From Candidatus Endomicrobiellum dinenymphae (GTDB lineage: Bacteria; Elusimicrobiota; Endomicrobiia; Endomicrobiales; Endomicrobiaceae), in NCBI GenBank assembly GCA_020328135.1, contig JAIXNA010000020.1, positions 1 through 10,343 of the forward strand: DNA of 10,343 nucleotides. Reading direction: 5' to 3'. Both the position numbers and the translations under genes were made by a program. Below the pieces are notes generated by a model that saw only the letters and a program-made list of their open reading frames with translations, was not told the DNA's origin and searched no databases. Shown here piece after piece: positions 1-7,417 of this stretch. How positions within the stretch are numbered: the first letter of the stretch is position 1; each line of letters starts with the position of its first letter.

Positions 1-1
1 C

Positions 2-40
2 GCGGTATTTGCTTTTGTGATGTTGATAACTGCGTATTAA
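2..40 (+). CDS. Possible carboxyl end of an upstream gene (12 codons)
   Basis: The first bases, read in frame 2, give AVFAFVMLITAY followed by a TAA stop. The composition is that of a membrane segment at a protein's carboxyl end, but 12 residues cannot identify a family. A competing frame (1-114) is also open, but it gives a cysteine-rich product of unlikely composition. The frame 2 reading is therefore preferred only weakly, and the fragment may simply be non-coding. Confidence 0.22.
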   Translation, partial: AVFAFVMLITAY

Positions 41-93
41 CTTTACCTAAGAAAATTAGTATAAAAATATGCAATAGAAATAATTTGCAAAAA

Positions 94-113
94 TATATTG
101 AAAAATCAATATA
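94..113. repeat. AT-rich inverted repeat (8-bp stem, 4-base loop)
   Basis: TATATTGA at 94-101 and TCAATATA at 106-113 form a perfect inverted repeat around an AAAA loop. Only two pairs are G-C, so the hairpin is weak. On the minus strand it is followed by a short T-rich stretch. It could be a weak terminator or simply part of the AT-rich segment. Confidence 0.3.
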
Positions 114-199
114 AAAATCAAAAAAATAATATGTTATGTTAAGTGGTGAAAATGTTATATATACTTGTGGATAATTTGTGAACAACAAAGTAGTATAAG

Positions 200-227
200 T
201 TGAATTGTAAGGATAAGCTTGGATACT
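200..227 (+). promoter_or_regulatory. Weak promoter candidate ahead of the RhuM relic
   Basis: TTGAAT at 200-205 and GATACT at 222-227 are separated by 16 bases. Each matches four of six positions of the sigma-70 consensus. A Shine-Dalgarno-like AAAGGAA follows at 231-237. It may once have driven the RhuM gene and could still serve the helicase downstream. It is found by eye in AT-rich DNA, so the false-positive risk is high. Confidence 0.25.
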
Positions 228-271
228 TGTAAAGGAATCGCTTTGTTAATGAAAAATGTTATAACTTAAAA

Positions 272-539
272 ATGGATAGAGAATCTAGCATAATCATCTA
301 CAAAAATAAAATAGGGGTGAAACTTAAAGGGAATACTCTTTGACTCACTCAAGAACAAATTTCTAATCTTTTTCAAATTACAAGAAATAATATAACTGTG
401 CATATAGCTAATATCTTTAAGGAAAAAGAACTATCAAAATGCAGTATGTAAGAATTTCTTCTTACACGCTGCGGTTGACAGGAAAAAATATAATACTAAG
501 TTTTACAATCTTGGCATGGTTGATATTTCAGGCAAATAA
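272..539 (+). pseudogene. Decayed RhuM-family gene (amino-terminal part)
   Basis: Reading from ATG 272 gives MDRESSIIIYK, then LTQEQISNLFQ, then VHIANIFKEKEL. After a frame change come KKYNTKFYNLGMV and a stop at 537-539. This series matches the amino-terminal part of the RhuM (virulence/Fic-associated) family, whose members carry WLTQxQxxxLF, HIxNIFxExEL and KxYNTKxYNLD motifs. The lesions are visible. TGA at 341-343 replaces the tryptophan codon of the LWLTQ motif. TAA at 449-451 is a second in-frame stop. One extra base near 467 shifts the frame just before the AAxxxKKYNTK part. Only about 88 codons remain of a family that usually runs to roughly 300 residues or more. RhuM genes often accompany type I restriction loci or other accessory DNA; their biochemical role is poorly known. 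The family call is by motif memory, and the decay is directly visible. Confidence 0.82.
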
Positions 540-542
540 AAA

Positions 543-1814
543 ATGAATAATAAAATTGAAATAAATAATGAGTTTAAAGAAGCGTATGATTTAATAGACA
601 AGAGTAATGATTGCGTTTTTGTTACTGGGAATGCCGGCACGGGAAAAACAACATTTTTGCGTTATTACATAACGCGTGCAAAGAAAAAAACTATAGTTCT
701 TGCGCCAACCGGTGTAGCGGCTCTTAATTGCGGAGGAGAAACGATACATTCATTTTTTAATTTTAAACCTGATATTAGTCTCTCAAAAATAAAAAAGAAA
801 AAACTTTCAGAAAAATCGATATATAAAAAAGTTGAAACAATTATTATAGACGAAGCGTCAATGCTTCGCTGTGATATTTTAGATTGTATAGACAAATTTT
901 TAAGATTAAACAGGGAGAAACACAAAGAGCCTTTTGGCGGTATACAACTAGTTTTTATTGGAGATTTAAAACAGCTTCCGCCTGTAGTAAAAAGAGAAGA
1001 GCAGCATGTATTTAATTCCGTGTATAAATCGCCTTATTTTTTAAGCGCCTATTCTCTTAACGAATGTATGCTTCACACTGTCGAGCTTAAAAAAATATAC
1101 AGACAGCAAGATGTCAATTTTGTCGCGTTGCTCAATGCTGTGCGAAATGGCACAGTAGGAGAAAGCGAACTTGTTGCTTTAAATAGAAAAGTTTCATCGC
1201 ATATTTTGGATAAGCCTATGGCGGTATATCTTACTACTACAAACAAAAAAGCGGCGTTTATAAATCATCAATATCTTTCAAAAATAAAATCAGAACAGGC
1301 AATTTTTTCTGCAGAGATCGAAAATATGGATGAAAATTCAAAAGCCTTTCCTGCAGAGCCATATCTCGTTATAAAAAAAGACGCGCAAGTAATGATGGTC
1401 AATAACGATGGAAAAGGTAGGTGGGTTAATGGCAGCATTGGCATTGTTGACGATATAAAAAGCGACTCTTATTCAGATAAAGTATTGATACACGTGAAAT
1501 TTCCAAACGGAAGAACAGAATATGTCGAACCATATAAATGGGAACTATTTAAATATAAGTGGAATGAAACAGAAGGACAAATAGAAACGGAGAGCGCAGG
1601 ATTTTTTAAACAGTATCCGTTAAAACTTTCATGGGCTGTTACAATACATAAAAGTCAGGGCAAAACGTTTGATAACGTTATTATAGACATGGAGTGTGGC
1701 GCGTTTGCTCCGGGACAATTGTATGTAGCGCTAAGCCGTTGCACGTCTTTTGATGGCATAACTCTTTCACGACCTCTTACCAAAAGAGATATTCTTGTTG
1801 CAAAACTACAATAG
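543..1814 (+). CDS. Pif1-like superfamily 1B DNA helicase
   Basis: This 423-residue protein carries the full series of SF1B helicase motifs. Walker A is GNAGTGKTT at 29-37. Motif Ia is APTGVAALNCGG with TIHSFF at 54-72. Walker B is IIDEASML at 101-108. Motif III is GDLKQLPPV at 140-148. An IYRQQ motif follows near residue 185. At the carboxyl end are AVTIHKSQGKTF at 365-376 and GQLYVALSRC at 391-400. Length and motif wording fit the compact bacterial Pif1 type (about 430 residues) rather than RecD2, which is longer. Such enzymes use ATP to move 5' to 3' on single-stranded DNA and can unwind forks, R-loops and G-quadruplexes; the exact role here is unknown. ATG 543 lies just after the stop of the RhuM relic and has only a weak ribosome-binding site, with AGG about ten bases upstream. 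The frame is intact, unlike its neighbour. A mobile-element origin is possible but not shown. Confidence 0.9.
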   Translation: MNNKIEINNEFKEAYDLIDKSNDCVFVTGNAGTGKTTFLRYYITRAKKKTIVLAPTGVAALNCGGETIHSFFNFKPDISLSKIKKKKLSEKSIYKKVETIIIDEASMLRCDILDCIDKFLRLNREKHKEPFGGIQLVFIGDLKQLPPVVKREEQHVFNSVYKSPYFLSAYSLNECMLHTVELKKIYRQQDVNFVALLNAVRNGTVGESELVALNRKVSSHILDKPMAVYLTTTNKKAAFINHQYLSKIKSEQAIFSAEIENMDENSKAFPAEPYLVIKKDAQVMMVNNDGKGRWVNGSIGIVDDIKSDSYSDKVLIHVKFPNGRTEYVEPYKWELFKYKWNETEGQIETESAGFFKQYPLKLSWAVTIHKSQGKTFDNVIIDMECGAFAPGQLYVALSRCTSFDGITLSRPLTKRDILVAKLQ

Positions 1815-1822
1815 TTTTCATG

Positions 1823-1843
1823 CGTTTTGTTCGCGTCAAAACG
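1823..1843. terminator. Possible hairpin after the helicase gene
   Basis: CGTTTTG at 1823-1829 and CAAAACG at 1837-1843 form a perfect 7-bp inverted repeat around a 7-base loop, starting 8 bases after the helicase stop codon. The position suits transcription termination, but no T run follows, so it is not a canonical intrinsic terminator. It may be a partial or degenerate one, or a structure that stabilises the 3' end of the mRNA. Confidence 0.4.
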
Positions 1844-1870
1844 GCATCTCCTTAATATCGAAATATGTAT

Positions 1871-1899
1871 GTGTGAAATTTTTGTGATTTTTGTATAAA
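1871..1899 (+). promoter_or_regulatory. Candidate promoter for the gatC operon
   Basis: TATAAA at 1894-1899, directly preceded by TG, is a good -10 element. The best -35 at a 17-base distance is GTGTGA at 1871-1876, which matches only three of six positions. It is the only reasonable -10 in the gap before the operon. A start near 1906 would leave a leader of about 85 bases before gatC, containing a 12-codon frame at 1932-1970. Confidence 0.33.
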
Positions 1900-1931
1900 T
1901 GATCCCATTTATAAAGGAGATAGATAGCGAA

Positions 1932-1970
1932 ATGTTGTTAAAAAATCTTGATTTTTGTACAATTTCATGA
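1932..1970 (+). CDS. Possible 12-residue leader peptide before gatC
   Basis: ATG at 1932 opens a frame reading MLLKNLDFCTIS and ending at TGA 1968-1970, 20 bases before gatC. A strong Shine-Dalgarno sequence, AAAGGAG at 1913-1919, lies 12 bases upstream, somewhat far. The peptide has no run of one amino acid that would suggest attenuation, and no clear alternative stem pair is visible. It may be a translated leader, or the ribosome site may be the remains of an older gatC start. Confidence 0.22.
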   Translation: MLLKNLDFCTIS

Positions 1971-1990
1971 CAGATTTTAGAGGAGCGCTT

Positions 1991-2284
1991 ATGTTAAAAG
2001 AAGAGCTTGAAGTTACAACTTTCATGGCAAGACTTGACATGAAAGAAGAAGAGAAAGAAAAGTACCTTGCAGACATAAACGTAATGTTTGATTATATTGA
2101 AATTTTGCAGGAGCCGGATGTCGCTTCTTTGAAGCCCACAACGCACGTTACAGAGCTTAGAAATGTGTGGAGAGATGATGTTGTAAGGCCGTGCGCTAAG
2201 GATACTATATACCAAATGCTGAATAGATCTCCAGCTAGAGAGGGAACTTTTTACAAAGTCCGAAAGGTAATAGAGGCACAGTGA
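1991..2284 (+). CDS. gatC: Asp/Glu-tRNA amidotransferase subunit C
   Basis: GatC is the small subunit that wraps around GatA and holds the GatCAB complex together. The 97-residue product has the family's usual length of about 95. The motifs are the early MARLDMKEEEKEKY, then FDYIEILQEPDV, the PTTHV motif near residues 49-53, VWRDDVVRP near 59-67, and FYKVRKVIE at the end. I chose ATG 1991 because AGAGGAG at 1979-1985 stands five bases upstream and because family members start just before this point. The longer start at 1955 would add 12 residues that GatC lacks. The stop overlaps the GTG start of corA (GTGA, 2281-2284), indicating translational coupling. It is the first gene of the operon that also carries gatA and gatB. 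Confidence 0.93.
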   Translation: MLKEELEVTTFMARLDMKEEEKEKYLADINVMFDYIEILQEPDVASLKPTTHVTELRNVWRDDVVRPCAKDTIYQMLNRSPAREGTFYKVRKVIEAQ

Positions 2285-3261
2285 TAAAAGCAATTTATTC
2301 TATCAACGGTACAGTTACCAGCGAATACAATGCAATAAAAATTGCCGATGATTACAAAAAAAAGCCGGATATTGTCTGGATTGACATTCATTTGGGAAAC
2401 CATGAGTTAACTCATGATGAAATCACTCTTCTTTCCGACTCTTTTAAGTTTCATGAAATGTCGATTGAAGATTGTCTTTTTCCGCAGTATTACCCAAAGA
2501 TGGAAGAGTTTGAAAACTACGTTTTTGGCGCTATACACGGAATACAACTTAAACCAAATTATTTCCAAGAATTTGAAAACAGTGTTTACGAATTAAACTT
2601 CTTTGTTGGGAAAGGTTTTATAGTTACAGTACATACGGAAGAATTGTTTTTCTTAGAGACCCTTTTTGAAAGAGCTAAAGCGAGACCGCGGATTGAAATG
2701 AAAAGTCTTGAAAATGCGCTGTATAATATTTTTAATAAGGTTGTTTCAAGCTATGAATTTACTCTTGAAAAAATTGACGACAAAATGGAAAAATTAGAAG
2801 ACGATGTTCTTGAAGATCCAGAGACAGAAAACATGGAAGAAATACTTAATATCAAAAAAGTGATTTTTTCAATGAGAAAAATAGCAGAGTCGCAGCAAGC
2901 ATCATATGTTTACTTCACTAGGGCAAATAATAATTTAATAGCAAGAGAATATCTGGTGTATTTTAGAGATATCCACACGCAGTGTGCAAGAATGAATCAG
3001 GCAATAGCTATGCGAAATCAGATGATAGTAGGCTTGATTGAAGTTTATATGTCAAGCGTTACCGTAAAACTTACGAAAGTAATGAAATTTTTAACCGTAA
3101 TAGCCACGTTTTTAATGCCAGTGCTTGTTGTGTCGGGTTATTATGGAATGAATGTAGATTTCCCCGAAGGAAGGATTGGTTCTTTGCCTCTTGCGCTGAG
3201 CATGATGGCGGTATTTATAATACCAATGCTCATATATTTTAAAAAGAAAAAGTGGTTTTAG
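2281..3261 (+). CDS. corA: CorA-type magnesium/cobalt channel
   Basis: CorA proteins form homopentameric inner-membrane channels that bring in Mg2+ (and Co2+ or Ni2+), gated by magnesium bound to the large cytoplasmic funnel. This 326-residue protein has the expected design: a soluble alpha/beta amino-terminal domain, and a long charged helix around residues 150-265 with a coiled-coil look. A first membrane helix lies at about 267-287, followed by the signature GMN at 289-291 in YYGMNVDFPE. A second membrane helix lies at about 301-320, and the end is basic (KKKKWF). The length is normal. Translation starts at GTG 2281, overlapping the gatC stop by four bases, with no independent strong ribosome site, so coupling to gatC is likely. 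Its place between gatC and gatA is unusual because nothing links it to tRNA amidation. The exact ion preference cannot be read from the sequence. Confidence 0.93.
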   Translation: MIKAIYSINGTVTSEYNAIKIADDYKKKPDIVWIDIHLGNHELTHDEITLLSDSFKFHEMSIEDCLFPQYYPKMEEFENYVFGAIHGIQLKPNYFQEFENSVYELNFFVGKGFIVTVHTEELFFLETLFERAKARPRIEMKSLENALYNIFNKVVSSYEFTLEKIDDKMEKLEDDVLEDPETENMEEILNIKKVIFSMRKIAESQQASYVYFTRANNNLIAREYLVYFRDIHTQCARMNQAIAMRNQMIVGLIEVYMSSVTVKLTKVMKFLTVIATFLMPVLVVSGYYGMNVDFPEGRIGSLPLALSMMAVFIIPMLIYFKKKKWF

Positions 3262-3263
3262 AT

Positions 3264-4712
3264 ATGATTAGCGCTAGAGATATAAAAGCAAAAATTTGTT
3301 CGAGCGAAATAAGAAGCGCGGGTACAGTAAAAGAGTGCTTTGAACGCATCAAAAAAGTTGATCCTAAGGTTAAGGCATTTCTCAGGTTAAGCAGAGAGAA
3401 TGCTCTAAATCAAGCTGAGCGAGTTGATAACAACAAAGACAGGAAAAATGCAAAGTACGGATTGTTGGAGGGTGTTCCCATAGCCATAAAAGATAACATT
3501 ATGGTTAAAGGCGAGGGAATGACTTCTGCTTCGAAGTATCTTGAGCATTATGTCTCCACCTATGATGCGACTGTTATAGAAAAACTTAAAGAAGCAGGTG
3601 CAATTTTCATAGGTAGAACAAATATGGACGAATTTGCGATGGGCGGCTCTACAGAATCGTCGGCTTATCAGAAAACCACAAATCCTTGGAATGTCGAATA
3701 TATTCCCGGAGGATCTTCCGGTGGAAGCGCTGCTGCTGTAAGCGCAGGCATGGTACCTTTCGCATTAGGGTCAGACACTGGAGGGTCAATAAGACAGCCT
3801 GCAGGTTTTTGTGGAATAGTTGGATATAAACCGTCCTACGGGTTAATAAGCAGATACGGTGTGTGTGCTTTAGCTTCTTCTTTTGATCAGGTGGGAACAT
3901 TTTCAAAAACTGTAGCAGATTCAGCTTTGCTTACAAGCGTTATAGCCGGAAAAGATTACAGGGATCCTGTTTGTGAGCCAAAAGAGAGTATGGATTATGT
4001 GCACGAACTCGATAATCCAGACATATTAAAAACTTTGAGAGTTGGTATTCCAAAACAGCTTTTGGATTATAAGACAGATGCCGAGATAACAAAATATTTT
4101 AACGACGCGGGAAACAAACTAAAACTCGAAGGTGTTGAAATAATTGAAATTGATATTCCCGCTTACAAGTATGTTCCGGCTTTGTATAAAGTCATTATGT
4201 GTGCGGAAGTATCTGCAAACATTGCAACTTTTGATGGAATTCGTTACGGATACAGATCCCCAAATGGCAGGAGTTTAAATGATGAATATGCAAAATCTCG
4301 TGCGGAATCATTAGGTTATGAGGTAAAAAAAAGAATATTGTTTGGTACATACGTTTTAGGTGCAAAAAATTATCACAGATGTTATCATCAAGCTCAAAAA
4401 GTAAGAACTTTACTTATCAATCAAATAACAGCAGTTTATAAGAAATGCGATTTTATATTTACTCCCGCGACTTTGCAAATGCCTGTAAAATTTGGAGATG
4501 TTCTTCCTGAAGAGTGCGACTTGTTTCTTATAGCGGCAAATCTTGCAGGTCTTCCGGGTATTACTGTTCCTTGCAGTTTTACAAGTTCGGGGATGCCTAT
4601 GGGTGTGCATTTTATGGGATCGAGGTTTTCTGACGCGAAACTTTTTCAAGTTGCAAATGCTTTTGAAAAAATATCAGGGTTTGACATAGACAAATACCCA
4701 ACAAATCTTTAA
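3264..4712 (+). CDS. gatA: Asp/Glu-tRNA amidotransferase subunit A (amidase)
   Basis: GatA is the glutaminase half of GatCAB: it releases ammonia from glutamine, and the ammonia passes to GatB to amidate Glu-tRNA(Gln) or Asp-tRNA(Asn). The amidase signature is plain: AIKDN, IPGGSSGGSAAAVSAG and ALGSDTGGSIRQPAGFCG. Counting from ATG 3264, the catalytic Lys-cisSer-Ser triad falls at K76, S151 and S175, with the same spacing as K79/S154/S178 of the staphylococcal enzyme. The product is 482 residues, the normal length. ATG 3264 is preferred over GTG 3252 because MISARDIK matches the usual family start, and because it stands two bases after the corA stop with AGTGG upstream. The GTG would add four residues and has no better ribosome site. 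gatB follows 11 bases downstream. No lesion is visible, so the subunit looks functional. Confidence 0.96.
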   Translation: MISARDIKAKICSSEIRSAGTVKECFERIKKVDPKVKAFLRLSRENALNQAERVDNNKDRKNAKYGLLEGVPIAIKDNIMVKGEGMTSASKYLEHYVSTYDATVIEKLKEAGAIFIGRTNMDEFAMGGSTESSAYQKTTNPWNVEYIPGGSSGGSAAAVSAGMVPFALGSDTGGSIRQPAGFCGIVGYKPSYGLISRYGVCALASSFDQVGTFSKTVADSALLTSVIAGKDYRDPVCEPKESMDYVHELDNPDILKTLRVGIPKQLLDYKTDAEITKYFNDAGNKLKLEGVEIIEIDIPAYKYVPALYKVIMCAEVSANIATFDGIRYGYRSPNGRSLNDEYAKSRAESLGYEVKKRILFGTYVLGAKNYHRCYHQAQKVRTLLINQITAVYKKCDFIFTPATLQMPVKFGDVLPEECDLFLIAANLAGLPGITVPCSFTSSGMPMGVHFMGSRFSDAKLFQVANAFEKISGFDIDKYPTNL

Positions 4713-4723
4713 GGAAATAGAAA

Positions 4724-6205
4724 GTGACTAATTATGAAACAGTTGTGGGGCTTGAAGTACATATGCAAATTAATACAAAGTCAAAAGTTTTTTGCGAATG
4801 CTCCACGCAATTTGGCGCAGAACCTAACGCAAATACTTGTGTAATTTGTACGTCGCAGCCCGGAGCAATTCCTATATTGAATAAAAAAGCTGTTGAAGCG
4901 ATAGTTAAAACGGGAATTGCATTAGATTTTAATATAAATAAACAGTGTACGTTTGCAAGAAAACAGTATTTTTATCCTGATATTCCAAAAAACTATCAAA
5001 TAACACAATCAGAGCCGCCTTTGTGTTCTGATGGCAAGCTTACAATAAGTGTCGGCGGAAAAGAGAAAGTTGTAAATATAACGAGAATACACCTTGAAGA
5101 AGACGCTGGTAAACTCGTTCACGAAATAGGCAGTAGAAAACTTGATTATTCTCTTTTAGATTTAAACAGAGCAAGTGTTGGTCTTATGGAACTTGTAACA
5201 GAACCAGAGCTTAGTTCCCCTGAAGAAGTATTAGGATTTTTAACGGAACTTAAAGATATTGTTGAGTATTTAGATACTTCCAAATGTAGTATGGAAGAAG
5301 GAAAAATGCGCTGTGACGTAAATGTAAGCATACGTCCCGTGGGACAAAAAGAGCTTGGGGCTAGAGTTGAAATTAAAAATATGAATTCTATATCAAGCAT
5401 TAGAGACGCAATAACTTATGAAGTTGAAAGGCAAAAGGAAGTTCTTGAATCAAATGGTAAACTTGTTCAGGAAACTAGACTTTGGGAAGCGGAAGAAGGC
5501 GTAACAAAGTCAATGCGTTCAAAAGAAGAAGCTTTAGATTACAGATATTTCCCGGAGCCGGATCTAGTTCCCTTTGATTTACCGGATTCTTTTATTGAAG
5601 AATTGCGTAAGCAAATTCCCGAGCTTCCAAAAGCAAGAAAAGCAAGATTTATAAAAGATTATGGGTTATCGGAATATGATGCTGATTATCTAACATCAAC
5701 TAGACTAGTTGCAGATTATTATGAAGGAGCTTTAAACTACTCTAAAGATAAAGACAAGAAAGTTTTGGCGAAACCTCTCTCAAACTGGATTTCAACGGAG
5801 TTAAGCGCAAAACTGAATGCGGCAAAAGTTTGCATTTCAGAATCTCCTGTTTCAAGTCAAAATCTTACAAAATTGATTTCCCTTGTTTTAAATGGAACAA
5901 TTTCAGGCAAAATTGCAAAAACTGTTTTTGAAGAAATGTACGTAAAATCTTCGGATCCTGAAACAATAGTAAAAGAAAAAGGACTGTCGCAGATTTCCGA
6001 CGAATCTGCAATTACAAAAATGTGCGAAGAATCTATTGCAGAAAGTCCTAAAGCAGTTGCCGAATTTAGATCCGGTAAAGAAAGAGCAGTTGCCGCAATC
6101 ATTGGTCTTATTATGAAAAAATCTAAAGGGCAGGCAAATCCTCAGATTGTTAATAGGATTTTATTAGAAAAATTGAAAAGCATAAAAAAGTCGTGTCAGA
6201 GGTAG
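4724..6205 (+). CDS. gatB: Asp/Glu-tRNA amidotransferase subunit B
   Basis: GatB is the kinase/transamidase subunit: it phosphorylates the side chain of mischarged Glu- or Asp-tRNA with ATP and then transfers ammonia from GatA. The start VGLEVHMQ, the zinc-type cysteines C24, C26, C39 and C42, and the phrases [49 protein letters not shown] and EIKNMNS are all diagnostic. The amino-terminal catalytic domain covers about 1-295. A helical linker and a YqeY-like tRNA-binding tail follow to the end. At 493 residues it is slightly longer than the usual 475-480. It starts at GTG 4724, with AAGGA at 4711-4715 about nine bases upstream and overlapping the gatA stop region. The proB relic begins 16 bases after it. 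Whether the complex serves Gln, Asn or both depends on which synthetases the genome has. Confidence 0.97.
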   Translation: MTNYETVVGLEVHMQINTKSKVFCECSTQFGAEPNANTCVICTSQPGAIPILNKKAVEAIVKTGIALDFNINKQCTFARKQYFYPDIPKNYQITQSEPPLCSDGKLTISVGGKEKVVNITRIHLEEDAGKLVHEIGSRKLDYSLLDLNRASVGLMELVTEPELSSPEEVLGFLTELKDIVEYLDTSKCSMEEGKMRCDVNVSIRPVGQKELGARVEIKNMNSISSIRDAITYEVERQKEVLESNGKLVQETRLWEAEEGVTKSMRSKEEALDYRYFPEPDLVPFDLPDSFIEELRKQIPELPKARKARFIKDYGLSEYDADYLTSTRLVADYYEGALNYSKDKDKKVLAKPLSNWISTELSAKLNAAKVCISESPVSSQNLTKLISLVLNGTISGKIAKTVFEEMYVKSSDPETIVKEKGLSQISDESAITKMCEESIAESPKAVAEFRSGKERAVAAIIGLIMKKSKGQANPQIVNRILLEKLKSIKKSCQR

Positions 6206-6221
6206 AGGAAACAATAGTTGC

Positions 6222-7276
6222 ATGAGAATAGTTATAAAAGTAGACGCAAGCACATTAACAACTAAGAAAGGATTGTTAAACAAAAGGTATATCGCTGCTC
6301 TAGCGGAAAAGCTCGTCGAACTTCAAGCGGACGGCCATGAAGTTTTAATTGTTAGTTCAGGCGCAATAGTGGCAGGTCGTTCGCATCTTGGCATAAACAC
6401 TAAACCTAAAACCTTAAGAGACAAACAGGCTTTTGCTGCAGTTGGTCAGTCTCTGGTTATGAATACGTATTCAGAAGCGTTTACAAAATATGGCAGAGCC
6501 GTTGCGCAAATTCTTCTTACAAAGTATATTTTTGATAAAAGAATTGAATATATCAACGCAAGAAATACTTTGAATGCTTTAATGGGAAACAATATTATTC
6601 CGATAATAAATGAGAATGATTCTATTTCAATTGACGAAATAAATTTTGGCGATAAAACGATACATTGGCGGCTCTTGTCGCGTCTGCAATAGACGCTGAT
6701 AAGCTTATAATTTTTACAGATGTTGACGGTTTTTACAGCTGAAAGAATTACTGAAGAAATTGAAAATTTCGCCATGAGCGCTTCTTCAAGCGGGAAAGGC
6801 ATCGGCGGCATGAAAACAAAAATGTTTGCTGCAAAAATAGCTTCGGCATCAGGAGTGGATACGGTGATTACAAACGACTTAAAGCTTAATTTGTTAAAAA
6901 ACATAGTTTCAGGTTGTCAGATCGGGACTATTGCGAAAGCAAAACAACAGTGTTTATAAGCAAAGAAATCGTGGACAGCTTTTAGTAAAAAACCAAAAGG
7001 AAGAGTTTTTATAGATATAAAAGCCTCGGGCTTTGGTGAATAGAGGGAGGAGTTTGCTTGCTGCGAGTATAGTAAAAATGGACGGGGTTTTCCAAAGAGG
7101 CGACACCATATACATCGCTAACTCCGATACGGAAAAAGATTTTGCAAGAGGATTGACAAATTATAGCAACAAAGTCCTTGAAAAAATAAAAGGCAAAAAC
7201 GACAGAAATGAAAAAAATTATAAACGCAATTGAAGACGAAGTCATCCATCGTGATAACTTAGTAATAGTACGATAG
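6222..7276 (+). pseudogene. proB: Decayed glutamate 5-kinase gene
   Basis: ProB phosphorylates glutamate in the first step of proline synthesis. The first 145 codons are well kept: SSGAIVAGR at 45-53, KQAFAAVGQ at 68-76, NARNTLNAL at 112-120, and INENDSISIDEINFGD at 129-144. The following lesions then show. Two extra A bases at 6654-6655 shift the frame, after which NDTLAALVASAIDADKLIIFTDVDGFY continues in another frame. Near 6737 a short segment of about 14 residues before the ERITEEIE part is gone and the frame changes again. TAA at 6957-6959 interrupts just before the PUA-domain part (KKSWTAFSKKPKGRV). TAG at 7041 comes with a shift to the RGRSLLAASIVKMDG frame. A last shift in the A run at about 7205-7217 restores DEVIHRDNLV up to TAG 7274. 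All parts stay in order, so the decay is recent. The KVDAS near the start, where ProB normally has KVGSS, also hints at relaxed selection. It sits as the last member of the gat operon. No proA is seen after it. Confidence 0.95.
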
Positions 7277-7395
7277 AAATATTTTTGCAACAAAGAATCA
7301 GCATGTTCAATAAAGCCTATTTGTTCTATTATGTTACGAGACTCTACGTCCACTCTAAAAAGTTTAAATATTCGTGCAAAAGGTCTAATGAACAT
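7277..7395 (-). other. Coding-like minus-strand frame of unknown identity after gyrA
   Basis: Between the two convergent 3' ends, the minus strand reads openly from ATG 7395 with MFIRPFARIFKLF, then RVDVESRNIIEQIGFIEHAD and SLLQKYF. The amino-acid mixture (acidic, aliphatic and polar residues well spread) looks like real protein rather than random AT-rich translation. The same frame stays open to 7009, but beyond 7276 it is only the antisense of the proB relic. No ribosome site precedes the ATG. I do not recognise the family. It may be a fragment of a gene once downstream of gyrA, a small gene that has run on into proB after losing its stop, or chance. Confidence 0.35.
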
Positions 7396-7417
7396 TTTTG
7401 AAAGAGGCTTTTTTAAT

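Larger units (their letters stand above)
41..271. other. AT-rich non-coding stretch with DnaA-box pair
   Basis: No convincing gene is visible here. The stretch from about 57 to 160 is extremely AT-rich. It is followed by TGTGGATAA at 166-174, which is the exact reverse complement of the DnaA consensus TTATCCACA. A second, imperfect copy, TGTGAACAA, lies at 177-185 in the same orientation, 11 bp away. AT-rich DNA next to tandem DnaA boxes is how bacterial origins are built, but two boxes are few and no dnaA gene is in view. A regulatory or chance explanation remains likely. Confidence 0.35.

Noticed and set aside
475..494. TTGACA followed by TATAAT just before the helicase gene
   Set aside because: The two hexamers are only eight bases apart, far below the 16-18 needed. 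Both also fall inside codons of the RhuM relic, so they are not counted as a promoter.
1955..1990. Longer start for gatC at 1955
   Set aside because: It adds 12 residues absent from GatC proteins and lacks a good ribosome site. ATG 1991 has AGAGGAG at the right distance.
6720..6959. Separate 79-codon gene
   Set aside because: Its residues are the middle part of ProB (GKGIGGMKTKMFAAKIA), in line with the flanking fragments. It belongs to the pseudogene.
7033..7233. Separate 66-codon gene
   Set aside because: It matches the PUA-domain part of ProB (RGRSLLAASIVKMDG and FARGLTNYS), so it is another fragment of the same relic.
7312..7411. AAAGCCT and AGGCTTT as a terminator stem between proB and gyrA
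   Set aside because: The seven-base arms are separated by more than 80 bases, so a stable terminator hairpin is unlikely despite the T run after the second arm.
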